Assembly (NCBI GenBank): GCA_045604945.1
Contig: JAZUPA010000069.1
Location: 1-10,622, forward strand
DNA length: 10,622 nucleotides
Reading direction: 5' to 3'
DNA from: JAISGQ01 sp045604945
GTDB taxonomy: Bacteria; Bacillota; Clostridia; Oscillospirales; Acutalibacteraceae
Part shown: one piece after another, positions 1 to 6,432 of the stretch
Numbering within the stretch: position 1 is the stretch's first letter
Layout: the number at the start of each line of letters is the position of its first letter
Position numbers and translations under genes: made by a program
Notes under the pieces: generated by a model
Told to the model about the DNA's origin: nothing
The model's database searches: none
Seen by the model: the letters and a program-made list of their open reading frames with translations, nothing else

Positions 1-33
1 CTAGAGACTTAAAAATGTAGTACTTTTTCTATC

Positions 34-61
34 TTGACACGATAAAATTTTATAGTATAAT
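34..61 (+). promoter_or_regulatory. Sigma-A promoter of the restriction-modification cassette
   Basis: A perfect -35 box TTGACA (34-39) and a perfect -10 box TATAAT (56-61) are separated by 16 bases. The spacer holds a perfect 12-base palindrome, ATAAAATTTTAT (42-53), between the two boxes, a position where a bound repressor would block RNA polymerase. Transcription would start near 68, giving a leader of about 50 bases before the TTG start at 118. The boxes are read directly; the operator role of the palindrome is inferred. Confidence 0.8.
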
Positions 62-84
62 AATATAAATTAAGATTTTATAAC

Positions 85-102
85 CCTATAATAAATTATA
101 GG
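85..102. promoter_or_regulatory. 18-base inverted repeat in the cassette leader, candidate operator
   Basis: Two perfect 8-base arms, CCTATAAT (85-92) and ATTATAGG (95-102), flank a 2-base centre. The repeat lies downstream of the likely transcription start and abuts the purine-rich ribosome binding site (104-112) of the helix-turn-helix gene. Its size, symmetry and tiny centre suit a dimeric DNA-binding protein better than an RNA hairpin, because two loop bases are too few. The obvious candidate ligand is the protein encoded just downstream, which would make the cassette self-regulating. That link is inferred. Confidence 0.5.
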
Positions 103-117
103 AAGAGGTGAGACTCT

Positions 118-417
118 TTGACAAACAATTCAATAAAGTTATTCGGATCAAAGGAGTATCGCTTTCTGAATTGGCTGAAAAGTCAGGAGCAGTCTACTAC
201 TCGCGGATCAGTCATTAACCTTTCGCAAGAAGAAATCGCCGTCGAATATGGCAGCAGTCCAGCGACAATAAACAAATGGCTAAAAGCATTACAGTCTGTG
301 AACTGTGTAGAGCAAAAGAAAAAGGGTAGTTACCGCATAACCATAACCGGAAATGCGGTAATTGCCCAAATGAGAAAAATAGAAAAACTTATTGGAGGTG
401 TATGTGATGGCAATTAG
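118..417 (+). CDS. Small winged helix-turn-helix protein, likely regulator of the adjacent restriction-modification gene
   Basis: This 99-residue basic protein has a helix-turn-helix at about residues 35-58 (LSQEEIAVEYGSSPATINKW), followed by a short wing with basic residues (KKKGSYRI, about 67-74) and a C-terminal helix. It has no sensor or catalytic domain, so DNA binding is its only visible activity. The start is TTG at 118, behind a good ribosome binding site (GAGGTGAG); the codon at 109-111 in the same frame is a stop, so the gene cannot extend further upstream. Its last 11 bases overlap the methylase gene, so the two are probably translationally coupled. By position it resembles the controller proteins of restriction-modification systems, but those are usually Xre-type single-domain proteins. 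This fold is closer to Crp/MarR or RepL-type winged helices. The regulatory role is inferred; a plasmid-replication-like origin is an alternative. Confidence 0.75.
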   Translation: MTNNSIKLFGSKEYRFLNWLKSQEQSTTRGSVINLSQEEIAVEYGSSPATINKWLKALQSVNCVEQKKKGSYRITITGNAVIAQMRKIEKLIGGVCDGN

Positions 418-2902
418 GACAGAAACTGAAACCGTCATAAAAAGGATTCTACCTTACTTAAATAGGAGAGGTTATGATACCATACGGGATCTTGATTTTG
501 AAACTACCGCTACAATAGTTGATAGCTATTCAAAAGGTTTTGTAGATATTCTTGTTACGCTTGGCAAGAAAAAAGCAGCCTTTCTCATTGAAGCGAAGCG
601 TATTTCAAAAAAACTAACAAGCAAAGATAGGGATCAAGCAATATCTTATGCTCGTGCCAAAGAAATCAACGTGCCATTTGTCGTTGTAACCAATGGAATT
701 GATATTCAATGTTATAACACCAAAAACAAGAAACAAATATTATGGGATGGCAAAGCGATTGATAAAATCCCGAGCAAAGAACAATTAGCACAAGTTTTAC
801 GGAATATAAGAGCAAATCCTGATGAAACGATCATCAGTATATCTAATGACGAAAGCCTTCCATATCGCCCAAGTCTCCCCTTGAGGCAATTAAATGCACT
901 ATTCTACAAAGGGCACAGTACTATTAGAAAAATTGAAAAAAATGAGGAACATGCCTTCTCTGACTTTTCCAAGCTACTGTTCTTACGTTTGTTAGAAGAA
1001 AAGCACGATTCTGATGATAGTTTCGAGCTACCGTATTCCTATAGATTCTATGAGCTAGCCGAAACACCTGCGAATAATGCAGATCAGGTAAAGGACGCTA
1101 TCGAAACAATGATCAAAAAAATCATCGAAAAGACCAAGTATGGCGAAGTCCTTCAAGAGGAGATTCATTTAAAAAACCCTAAGAGCTTTTTAAGCTTGGT
1201 AAAAGACCTTTCATCAGTTTCTTTTCGAGATTGTAGTGTTGATTCTAAAGGTGCTGCATTTGAGTATTACGTACGGGCAACTCTGAAAGGGAAAAAATTA
1301 GGACAGTATTTCACTCCTCGTGAATTGGTGCAAGTAATGAACGCTTTAGTTGGCGACATGAAAATTACCAACTCACTAATGGCAGGTTCTGAAATTAAGG
1401 TTTTAGACCCTGCATGTGGAACAGGTGGTTTTCTCGTCTATTTACTGCAAGATTCCTTAGAGAAATTGCAAAAAAAATTAACTGCACGCGAAATAAATCA
1501 AGCAACCTATGATCATCTAGTAAAAAAACTCAAAGAAGAAGTTTTCTTTGGGTCAGATGCTAATGAAGGTGTAGCGGCATCTGCAAAAATGAATATGATC
1601 ATTGCTGGAGATGGACACACCAACATCAAACATGAAGACAGCCTTTCTACTAAAGCAGAAAATTGGCGAGCAAACGCCCCTGACTGCAACTTAATAATTA
1701 CAAATCCACCATTCGGCACCTCTGAAAGCGATTCTCTGTCAAAAGAAGATCGATCTCAGTATTGCGTCAATACAACCAAAGGGCAGTACCTTTTTTTACA
1801 GAAAATGGTCGCTTCTACAGTTGCAGGCGGGGAAATTTGTACTGTGATTGACGAAGGATTGCTAAATACTGGAACTGGTTCTACACTGCGAAAACATATT
1901 TTGCAACAATGCAGAATTAAGGCAGTAATCAATTTACCGAGTGAAACTTTTAGACCCAACAAAATCAATGTTAGATCTAGTATTTTGTACTTAGAACGAC
2001 GCAGCACCCCTGATATAGATTTTGAGGATCACTATAATATTACCTTCTGCAAGCTCGATTCGTTAGGATATGCTGGTTCTGGCGATAAAATTCGCGGTTT
2101 TAATTTACCAAAGCTGCTAGATGAAATTTCTCATAAAGTAATGGATTCAAGCCTTGGGTCTCCTCGGTGCGGTTATCACTGGATCGCTTATGACATTGAT
2201 GCAACGGTTGTTGGAAAAAGTGATTCTGCTCGATTCGACTATAAATACTGGGACTCCGAAGTCCTCAAAAAAATTGATCAGATGCTTGCTGATGGTAATC
2301 CCACAATCAAAGATCTTAACCAGATACCGACAGTGCGAGGTATAAGTCCCACACCAGATAGTTATGTTGATATGGACGAGGGACATGCTATCGTAATAAA
2401 GGCTGGAAATATTAGTAAGTTTGGCACGCTCATTCTCGATAGTGCTGACTGGATCGAAAAGTCTCTTTTCGAGGAATATGTAGAAAAAGCTAAACGTAGT
2501 GGGGTAAATCTTAACCTTGTAAAAAAGGGAGATGTTCTTCTTGCATCTACCGGTGATGGAACACTTGGTAAGTCGTGTGTTTATGATGCGGACTATCCAG
2601 CAATAGCGGACTCCCATGTTACCATCATTAGAGTTAATCCAGAAAATGTGTATCCATATTTCCTCGCAGACTATATCCGCAATGGATTTGGTGCTGTACA
2701 GGTTAATCGTCTATATACTGGTGCTACAGGATTAATTGAACTCACTTCAGATCAGGTAGATAAGTTGGTAATCGAATTGCCCAAAACTTATGAGGAACAA
2801 GTACAGATTTCCAAAAAAATACGAACAATCGAAAACAAATATAATAAAAAATTAGCTGATGCTGAAAAGCTATTGTCTCAAGTTCAGGAATTACTAAAAT
2901 AA
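407..2902 (+). CDS. Single-chain restriction-modification enzyme: PD-(D/E)XK nuclease, N6-adenine methylase and one specificity domain
   Basis: The 831-residue protein predicts a self-contained enzyme that methylates adenine at its target and cleaves unmodified DNA. Residues 1-115 resemble the HsdR N-terminal nuclease: D47 in GFVDILV, E62 and K64 in IEAKR, and a QxxxY motif at Q77/Y81. Residues about 160-290 are helical, as in the HsdM N-terminus. The methylase core has GQYFTP (299-304), SAM-binding DPACGTGGF (334-342) and catalytic NPPF (433-436), the form used by HsdM-type N6-adenine methylases. Residues about 606-790 form one HsdS-like target recognition domain, and 796-831 a charged helix likely to mediate coiled-coil pairing. 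The ATG at 407 is chosen over the TTG at 392 because GGAGG (394-398) lies 8 bases before it. There is no helicase motor and no separate hsdR or hsdS gene. The family is Type IIG-like (BcgI-like); the recognition sequence cannot be predicted. Low GC relative to the greA side suggests horizontal transfer. Confidence 0.88.
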   Translation: MAIRTETETVIKRILPYLNRRGYDTIRDLDFETTATIVDSYSKGFVDILVTLGKKKAAFLIEAKRISKKLTSKDRDQAISYARAKEINVPFVVVTNGIDIQCYNTKNKKQILWDGKAIDKIPSKEQLAQVLRNIRANPDETIISISNDESLPYRPSLPLRQLNALFYKGHSTIRKIEKNEEHAFSDFSKLLFLRLLEEKHDSDDSFELPYSYRFYELAETPANNADQVKDAIETMIKKIIEKTKYGEVLQEEIHLKNPKSFLSLVKDLSSVSFRDCSVDSKGAAFEYYVRATLKGKKLGQYFTPRELVQVMNALVGDMKITNSLMAGSEIKVLDPACGTGGFLVYLLQDSLEKLQKKLTAREINQATYDHLVKKLKEEVFFGSDANEGVAASAKMNMIIAGDGHTNIKHEDSLSTKAENWRANAPDCNLIITNPPFGTSESDSLSKEDRSQYCVNTTKGQYLFLQKMVASTVAGGEICTVIDEGLLNTGTGSTLRKHILQQCRIKAVINLPSETFRPNKINVRSSILYLERRSTPDIDFEDHYNITFCKLDSLGYAGSGDKIRGFNLPKLLDEISHKVMDSSLGSPRCGYHWIAYDIDATVVGKSDSARFDYKYWDSEVLKKIDQMLADGNPTIKDLNQIPTVRGISPTPDSYVDMDEGHAIVIKAGNISKFGTLILDSADWIEKSLFEEYVEKAKRSGVNLNLVKKGDVLLASTGDGTLGKSCVYDADYPAIADSHVTIIRVNPENVYPYFLADYIRNGFGAVQVNRLYTGATGLIELTSDQVDKLVIELPKTYEEQVQISKKIRTIENKYNKKLADAEKLLSQVQELLK

Positions 2903-2903
2903 C

Positions 2904-2947
2904 AAGAAAATGAGCAATTAAGTTCAAACTTGATTGCTCATTTTCTT
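2904..2947 (+). terminator. Hairpin terminator of the restriction-modification cassette
   Basis: A perfect 15-base stem (arms 2904-2918 and 2933-2947) begins one base after the stop codon at 2900-2902. Its loop can pair further (AAGT with ACTT). The descending arm ends TTTTCTT and the ascending arm starts AAGAAAA, so the hairpin can stop transcription in both directions. This isolates the cassette from the ssrA side. Confidence 0.85.
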
Positions 2948-2984
2948 AAGTATATTATAATTCCCTCATATTAAATTTTATTAT

Positions 2985-3014
2985 ACAAAAACAGAGAATC
3001 CGAAGATTCTCTGT
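2985..3014 (-). terminator. Rho-independent terminator of ssrA (UUCG tetraloop)
   Basis: Perfect 10-base arms (2991-3000 and 3005-3014) enclose four bases that read TTCG on the minus strand, an unusually stable tetraloop. On that strand the hairpin is followed by TTTTTG, the expected U-tract. It lies 75 bases past the mature tmRNA 3' end, so the primary transcript would carry a structured 3' trailer that must be trimmed. Confidence 0.85.
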
Positions 3015-3023
3015 TTCTCATTT

Positions 3024-3084
3024 ATATTACAACCAAACCGTAACGGCAAAGCCGCCTACATAGAAGTAGGGTTTTGTGTAATAT
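3024..3084. repeat. Structured 61-base element, possible three-way junction, in the ssrA 3' trailer
   Basis: Outer arms ATATTACA (3024-3031) and TGTAATAT (3077-3084) pair perfectly, and AAACC (3035-3039) can pair with GGTTT (3070-3074). Inside are two hairpins side by side: CGGC-AAA-GCCG (3044-3054) and CCTAC-ATAGAA-GTAGG (3055-3070). The element sits between the ssrA terminator and the mature tmRNA 3' end, within the AT-rich junction of the acquired cassette. It encodes no protein. It could be a small mobile palindromic repeat, a processing signal for pre-tmRNA, or a recombination remnant; the sequence alone does not decide. Confidence 0.5.
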
Positions 3085-3089
3085 TGTTT

Positions 3090-3438
3090 TGGTGGAGGCG
3101 ACGGGAATCGAACCCGTGTCCGAAAACCGCTCACCACAGCTTTCTCCGAGCGCAGCCGTTCATTTAGGATTCCCCCCACTCATCGCCGACCGGCAGGCTA
3201 TGAGCTTCGGTAGTCTTTAATGCATGACGCAGGCCAAGACGCTCCTGCGTTCACGTTCACCGCTAAATCACGCCCCGAACAAAGCCGCGGTACTCTCTGC
3301 CGGGACGGCCGCCTTTAATTAGGCAGCGACAGCAAGTGTATTGTTGTCGTTTATTTTTTAAGTTTGAGCTTTTATAGTGGTGCTCACCACTGCTCGCTTA
3401 CTGAGACTCGCAATCCCCGTCGAAACCTTTACGCCCCC
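3090..3438 (-). ncRNA. ssrA: Transfer-messenger RNA (tmRNA)
   Basis: This 349-base RNA rescues stalled ribosomes: it is charged with alanine, enters the empty A site with SmpB, and supplies a short reading frame that adds a degradation tag. The minus strand starts GGGGGCG, which pairs with CGCCUCC before the terminal ACCA (one G-U), forming the tRNA-like acceptor stem. The canonical 5' GGTTTCGACGGGG follows the stem, and a TTCGATTC T-loop precedes the 3' end. CCA is genomically encoded (3090-3092). The tag frame is at 3319-3348. The single-piece, standard-length form is normal for Firmicutes. Its protein partner SmpB is encoded at 7404-7868. The 3' end abuts the restriction-modification cassette, and ssrA 3' ends are common integration sites. 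Confidence 0.97.
3319..3348 (-). other. tmRNA tag reading frame, tag ending LAVAA
   Basis: Read on the minus strand, GAC AAC AAT ACA CTT GCT GTC GCT GCC TAA gives DNNTLAVAA and a stop. GAC is chosen as resume codon because ATAAAC before it fits the usual upstream determinant (ATAGTC in E. coli). An in-frame TAA lies a few codons further 5', so the tag can be longer only by the intervening codons. The end LAVAA replaces the common ALAA; the final AA recognised by ClpXP is kept. The start is inferred; the C-terminus is certain. Confidence 0.75.
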
Positions 3439-3454
3439 GTGTATTGCGCTCTAT

Positions 3455-3483
3455 AGTATATCATAGCCATTTTCTTTCGTCAA
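3455..3483 (-). promoter_or_regulatory. Promoter of ssrA
   Basis: On the minus strand, TTGACG (3478-3483) and TATACT (3455-3460) are separated by exactly 17 bases. Transcription would start near 3448, leaving roughly ten leader bases before the mature 5' G at 3438, as expected for RNase P processing. Confidence 0.8.
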
Positions 3484-3559
3484 TATGCCTTACCGCTTTA
3501 ATAATGGGATTTTTTGCCTGCGCAAGGCAATATGCCCCGCCCTTCTTTCCTGTTTTTTC

Positions 3560-3588
3560 TTGACATTGGCGCTTGAAACGATTATAAT
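3560..3588 (+). promoter_or_regulatory. Consensus promoter of greA (and probably lysS)
   Basis: A perfect TTGACA (3560-3565) and a perfect TATAAT (3583-3588) are separated by the optimal 17 bases, suggesting high constitutive expression. The leader to the greA ATG is only about 37 bases. The promoter diverges from the ssrA promoter, with about 75 bases between the -35 boxes. Confidence 0.88.
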
Positions 3589-3631
3589 GTATCGAAGCTA
3601 ATTGAAATTCGTTTTTGAAAGGAAGTAAGTC

Positions 3632-4108
3632 ATGGCAAACAAGGAAATTCTTGTGACCGCCGAAGGCCTCCGAGAGCTGGAGGAGGAACTTTCAATTCTC
3701 AAATCCCAGAAGCGCGCAGATATCGCAGAGCAGATCAAGGAAGCCCGTTCTCACGGTGACCTCAGCGAAAACAGCGAGTATGATGAGGCTATGAATGATC
3801 AGGCTCAGCTGGAAGCTCGTATAAGCGAAATCGAAGCTACTCTCAAGCATGTTCGCGTTATAGATCAGAGCGAAATCACCACCGACACCGTTCAGGTTGG
3901 TACCAAGGTCAAGGTTCTTGATCTGGAATACAACGAGGAGGAAGAATACCAGATAGTCGGTTCTACGGAAGCTGATCCTCTCAAGGGTCTTATCTCCGAT
4001 GAATCGCCTGTTGGTAAAGGTCTCCTGAATCACGCTGTCGGCGAGACTGTCGAGGTCGAAACTCCCGGCGGAATTCAGAAGTACAGGATTCTGGAAATCT
4101 CCAAGTAA
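3632..4108 (+). CDS. greA: Transcription elongation factor GreA
   Basis: GreA enters the secondary channel of stalled, backtracked RNA polymerase and stimulates cleavage of the extruded RNA 3' end so that elongation can resume. The 158-residue length is standard. Residues 1-75 form the antiparallel coiled coil, whose tip carries GDLSENSEY (42-50) with the acidic residues D43 and E46 that position the catalytic metal. Residues about 80-158 are the FKBP-like C-terminal domain, with the family signature ISDESPVGKGLLNHAVGE (121-138). AAAGGAAG (3618-3625) is the ribosome binding site before ATG. It is first in a greA-lysS arrangement, a pairing seen in many Firmicutes, but a hairpin terminator follows it. 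Confidence 0.97.
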   Translation: MANKEILVTAEGLRELEEELSILKSQKRADIAEQIKEARSHGDLSENSEYDEAMNDQAQLEARISEIEATLKHVRVIDQSEITTDTVQVGTKVKVLDLEYNEEEEYQIVGSTEADPLKGLISDESPVGKGLLNHAVGETVEVETPGGIQKYRILEISK

Positions 4109-4119
4109 TTTTACCGTGC

Positions 4120-4148
4120 GGGCAGAGAGTCTTTCTCTGCCCCTTTTT
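4120..4148 (+). terminator. Hairpin terminator between greA and lysS
   Basis: GGGCAGAGA (4120-4128) and TCTCTGCCC (4134-4142) form a perfect 9-base stem with a 5-base loop, followed by CTTTTT (4143-4148). Only 26 bases remain before the lysS ATG, too few for a separate promoter. lysS must therefore rely on read-through or on a promoter inside greA, so this hairpin probably sets the greA:lysS ratio. Confidence 0.85.
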
Positions 4149-4174
4149 CACAAAAGCGAAAGGATCTGATATAA

Positions 4175-5704
4175 ATGGCTGAAGAAATCATGAATGCTGC
4201 AGCAGAAGAAGAAATCTCCCCCGAGCAGTCCGAACAGGAACTCAACGAGCTTCTGCAGATCAGACGCGACAAGCTTGCTCATCTGCAGAGCATCGGCGCT
4301 GATCCCTTTGAGATCACTACCTGCGACAAGAACATATCTGCCGCTGAAATAATCGAGCGTTTTGAAGAGCTTGAGAATACCGATGTCTGCATTGCGGGCC
4401 GTATTATGACCTGGCGTGACATGGGCAAGGCAAACTTTATCGACGTCCGCGACAGAAGCGGCAAGATGCAGGTTTATCTGCGCATAAACGACCTCGGTGA
4501 GGAAGTTTTCAACCACCTCAAGGCCAACTGGGACACCGGCGACCTCTGCGAGGTAAAGGGCTTTGTTTTCCGTACCCGCCGCGGCGAGATAAGCGTTCAC
4601 GCAAAGGAAGTAAAGCTCCTTGCAAAGAGCCTGCGCCCCATGCCTGACAAGTTCCACGGTCTTAAGGACACTGACACCAGATATCGTCAGAGATACATGG
4701 ACCTTATCGTCAACCCCGAGGTAAAGGACACCTTCATCAAGAGAGCAAAGATCATCTCTACTATCCGTTCTTACCTTGATAACATCGGCTTTATCGAAGT
4801 TGAGACCCCTGTTCTTGACCTTATTGCAGGCGGCGCTGCTGCACGTCCCTTCATCACACATCACAACACCCTCGATATGGATATGTATCTGCGTATCGCT
4901 ACCGAGCTTTACCTTAAGAGACTTATCGTCGGCGGCATGGAGAGAGTCTACGAGATCGGCAGACTCTTCCGCAACGAGGGTATGGACGTCAAGCACAATC
5001 CCGAATTTACCACCATCGAGTTCTATGAAGCTTACACCGATTACCACGGCATGATGGAGCGCTGCGAGGATATCTTCGAGGCTTGCTGCCTTGCTGTCAA
5101 TGATTCCACTGATATCCAGTGGTGCGGCAAGGAAATCAGCCTGAAGAAGCCCTTTGCAAGAATGACTATGGTAGAGGCTGTCAAGAAGTATTCCGGCGTT
5201 GACTTTGATTCCTTCCGCTGCGACACCGAGCGTGCTGTTGCAGAAGCCAAGAAGGCAGGCGTCGAAATCAAGAAGGGTGCTGCATGGGGCGATGTCCTCG
5301 CTGCATTCTTTGAGGAATATGCAGAAAAGAACCTCATTCAGCCCACCTTCATCACCGATCATCCCATCGAGATATCTCCCCTTACCAAGAAGAAGCCCGA
5401 CCGTCCCGAGCTTACCGAGCGTTTTGAGCTGTTCATCAACGGCTGCGAGTTTGCAAATGCATACTCTGAGCTCAACGACCCCATCGACCAGCGTGGGCGT
5501 GTCATGCGTCAGATGGAGCTTCGTGCTTCCGGCGACGAAGAAGCAAACCTCATCGACGAGGACTTCCTTACCGCTCTTGAGTACGGTATGCCTCCCACAG
5601 GCGGCATCGGTATCGGCATCGACCGTCTTGTTATGCTGCTTACCGACAGCTACTCCATCAGAGACGTTCTCCTCTTCCCCACAATGAAGCCTATCGAGAA
5701 GTAA
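4175..5704 (+). CDS. lysS: Lysyl-tRNA synthetase, class II
   Basis: The enzyme charges tRNA-Lys with lysine in two steps through lysyl-adenylate. Its 509 residues match the bacterial class II family. After an acidic N-terminal stretch (1-25), the OB-fold anticodon-binding domain spans about 70-150 (VCIAGRIMTWRDMGKANFID). The catalytic domain shows motif 1 around IGFIEVETPVL (204-214), motif 2 with GRLFRNEGMD (262-271) and FTTIEFYEAY (278-287), and motif 3 GGIGIGIDR (476-484) ending in the ATP-binding arginine. INGCEFANAYSELNDP (421-436) is the lysine-site signature. GAAAGGA (4158-4164) is the ribosome binding site. No T-box leader or other tRNA-responsive element is visible upstream. The gene is followed after 34 bases by a lipoprotein gene, probably on the same transcript. 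Confidence 0.98.
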   Translation: MAEEIMNAAAEEEISPEQSEQELNELLQIRRDKLAHLQSIGADPFEITTCDKNISAAEIIERFEELENTDVCIAGRIMTWRDMGKANFIDVRDRSGKMQVYLRINDLGEEVFNHLKANWDTGDLCEVKGFVFRTRRGEISVHAKEVKLLAKSLRPMPDKFHGLKDTDTRYRQRYMDLIVNPEVKDTFIKRAKIISTIRSYLDNIGFIEVETPVLDLIAGGAAARPFITHHNTLDMDMYLRIATELYLKRLIVGGMERVYEIGRLFRNEGMDVKHNPEFTTIEFYEAYTDYHGMMERCEDIFEACCLAVNDSTDIQWCGKEISLKKPFARMTMVEAVKKYSGVDFDSFRCDTERAVAEAKKAGVEIKKGAAWGDVLAAFFEEYAEKNLIQPTFITDHPIEISPLTKKKPDRPELTERFELFINGCEFANAYSELNDPIDQRGRVMRQMELRASGDEEANLIDEDFLTALEYGMPPTGGIGIGIDRLVMLLTDSYSIRDVLLFPTMKPIEK

Positions 5705-5738
5705 AAACTCTGTCAGGCACAAGGAAAGGATAATCAAT

Positions 5739-6407
5739 ATGACAAGAAAAATCATTGCATTTTTGATGATAGCCGCTGTTATTGTCATGTCCCTTGCAGG
5801 ATGCGGCAGCACCGAAAACGCCGATACCACTCCCGACACCCCCGATACATCGGTTGTTTCTTCCGAATCTGATACCCCAGGCATACTTGATATATTTGGG
5901 GATATGACTGCTTCAGACTCTGATTTTCCGGAGCATGCCTATTCTTTGCAGATCAGCGATCTTGACGAGGCAGTTCTGATCGTCAGGTACAGCGAAGAGT
6001 ATTCCGATGAGCCCTATGCCGAGGAAGTAAGCTCCTACGTCTGGTTCGGCTCTCCCGGCATGACCATTGCTCAGATTATGGAGGAATGGGATATCGAATC
6101 CATCGAGCCTTACTGCGAAGGCTATGACCTTCTGGGCTGGGCTGCTTACGAATCCATCCTCAGTGTTGATGAGAACGGCTGGGAAGAATTTACCGAGAAT
6201 GAACTTTTCGACGGCAGGCTCTTTACCACCGAAGAGATGCTTTCTCTGGAGCTGACTGATACAGATATCATCTTCTACACTGTATGGGATCTTGTCTGCA
6301 GCGAATGCGGCGAGCACAAGATATGCACAGCATATTATCTCGATGAAGGACGCAGCTTCATCTGTGATGACTGCTATGAGACCTTCGCTGCTGACTTTGG
6401 ATTTTAA
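5739..6407 (+). CDS. Acidic lipoprotein with a C-terminal zinc-ribbon-like motif, function unknown
   Basis: This 222-residue protein has a lipoprotein signal: basic MTRK, a hydrophobic stretch (5-20), and lipobox LAGC with acylated Cys22. A Thr/Ser/Asp/Pro-rich linker follows (23-50). The mature part is strongly acidic. Residues about 105-185 have GYDLLGW and end in FYTVWD, a pattern faintly like the InlB/Listeria-Bacteroides surface repeats, but too weak to assign. The last 40 residues carry CSEC (187-190), C196 and CDDC (209-212), spaced like a zinc ribbon, which is uncommon in an exported protein. The ribosome binding site AAGGAAAGGA (5721-5730) is strong. It lies 34 bases after lysS with no terminator between, and its own terminator follows. 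The protein is probably anchored to the outer face of the membrane; its role is not recognisable. Confidence 0.82.
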   Translation: MTRKIIAFLMIAAVIVMSLAGCGSTENADTTPDTPDTSVVSSESDTPGILDIFGDMTASDSDFPEHAYSLQISDLDEAVLIVRYSEEYSDEPYAEEVSSYVWFGSPGMTIAQIMEEWDIESIEPYCEGYDLLGWAAYESILSVDENGWEEFTENELFDGRLFTTEEMLSLELTDTDIIFYTVWDLVCSECGEHKICTAYYLDEGRSFICDDCYETFAADFGF

Positions 6408-6432
6408 TATCTGAATCCACGGCATACATATT

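Noticed and set aside
392..406. Upstream TTG start for the restriction-modification protein
   Set aside because: This start would place the GGAGG motif (394-398) inside the gene with no ribosome binding site of its own, while the ATG at 407 has that motif at ideal spacing.
2147..2617. A 156-codon minus-strand frame and a 63-codon plus-strand frame inside the methylase gene
   Set aside because: No ribosome binding site or domain is visible, and the region is fully explained by the specificity domain of the main frame.
1..3090. Second copy of the ssrA 3' end as an attachment-site repeat
   Set aside because: No stretch resembling the terminal ssrA sequence was seen left of 3090 in this window; any partner site would lie outside it.
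4109..4174. Possible T-box or lysine riboswitch before lysS
   Set aside because: The 66-base interval holds only a simple terminator hairpin; there is no T-box sequence and no room for a riboswitch fold.
4148..5884. A 578-codon open frame on the minus strand opposite lysS
   Set aside because: It lies entirely over lysS and the start of the lipoprotein gene, its translation has no recognisable family features, and long antisense frames are common opposite highly biased genes such as synthetases.
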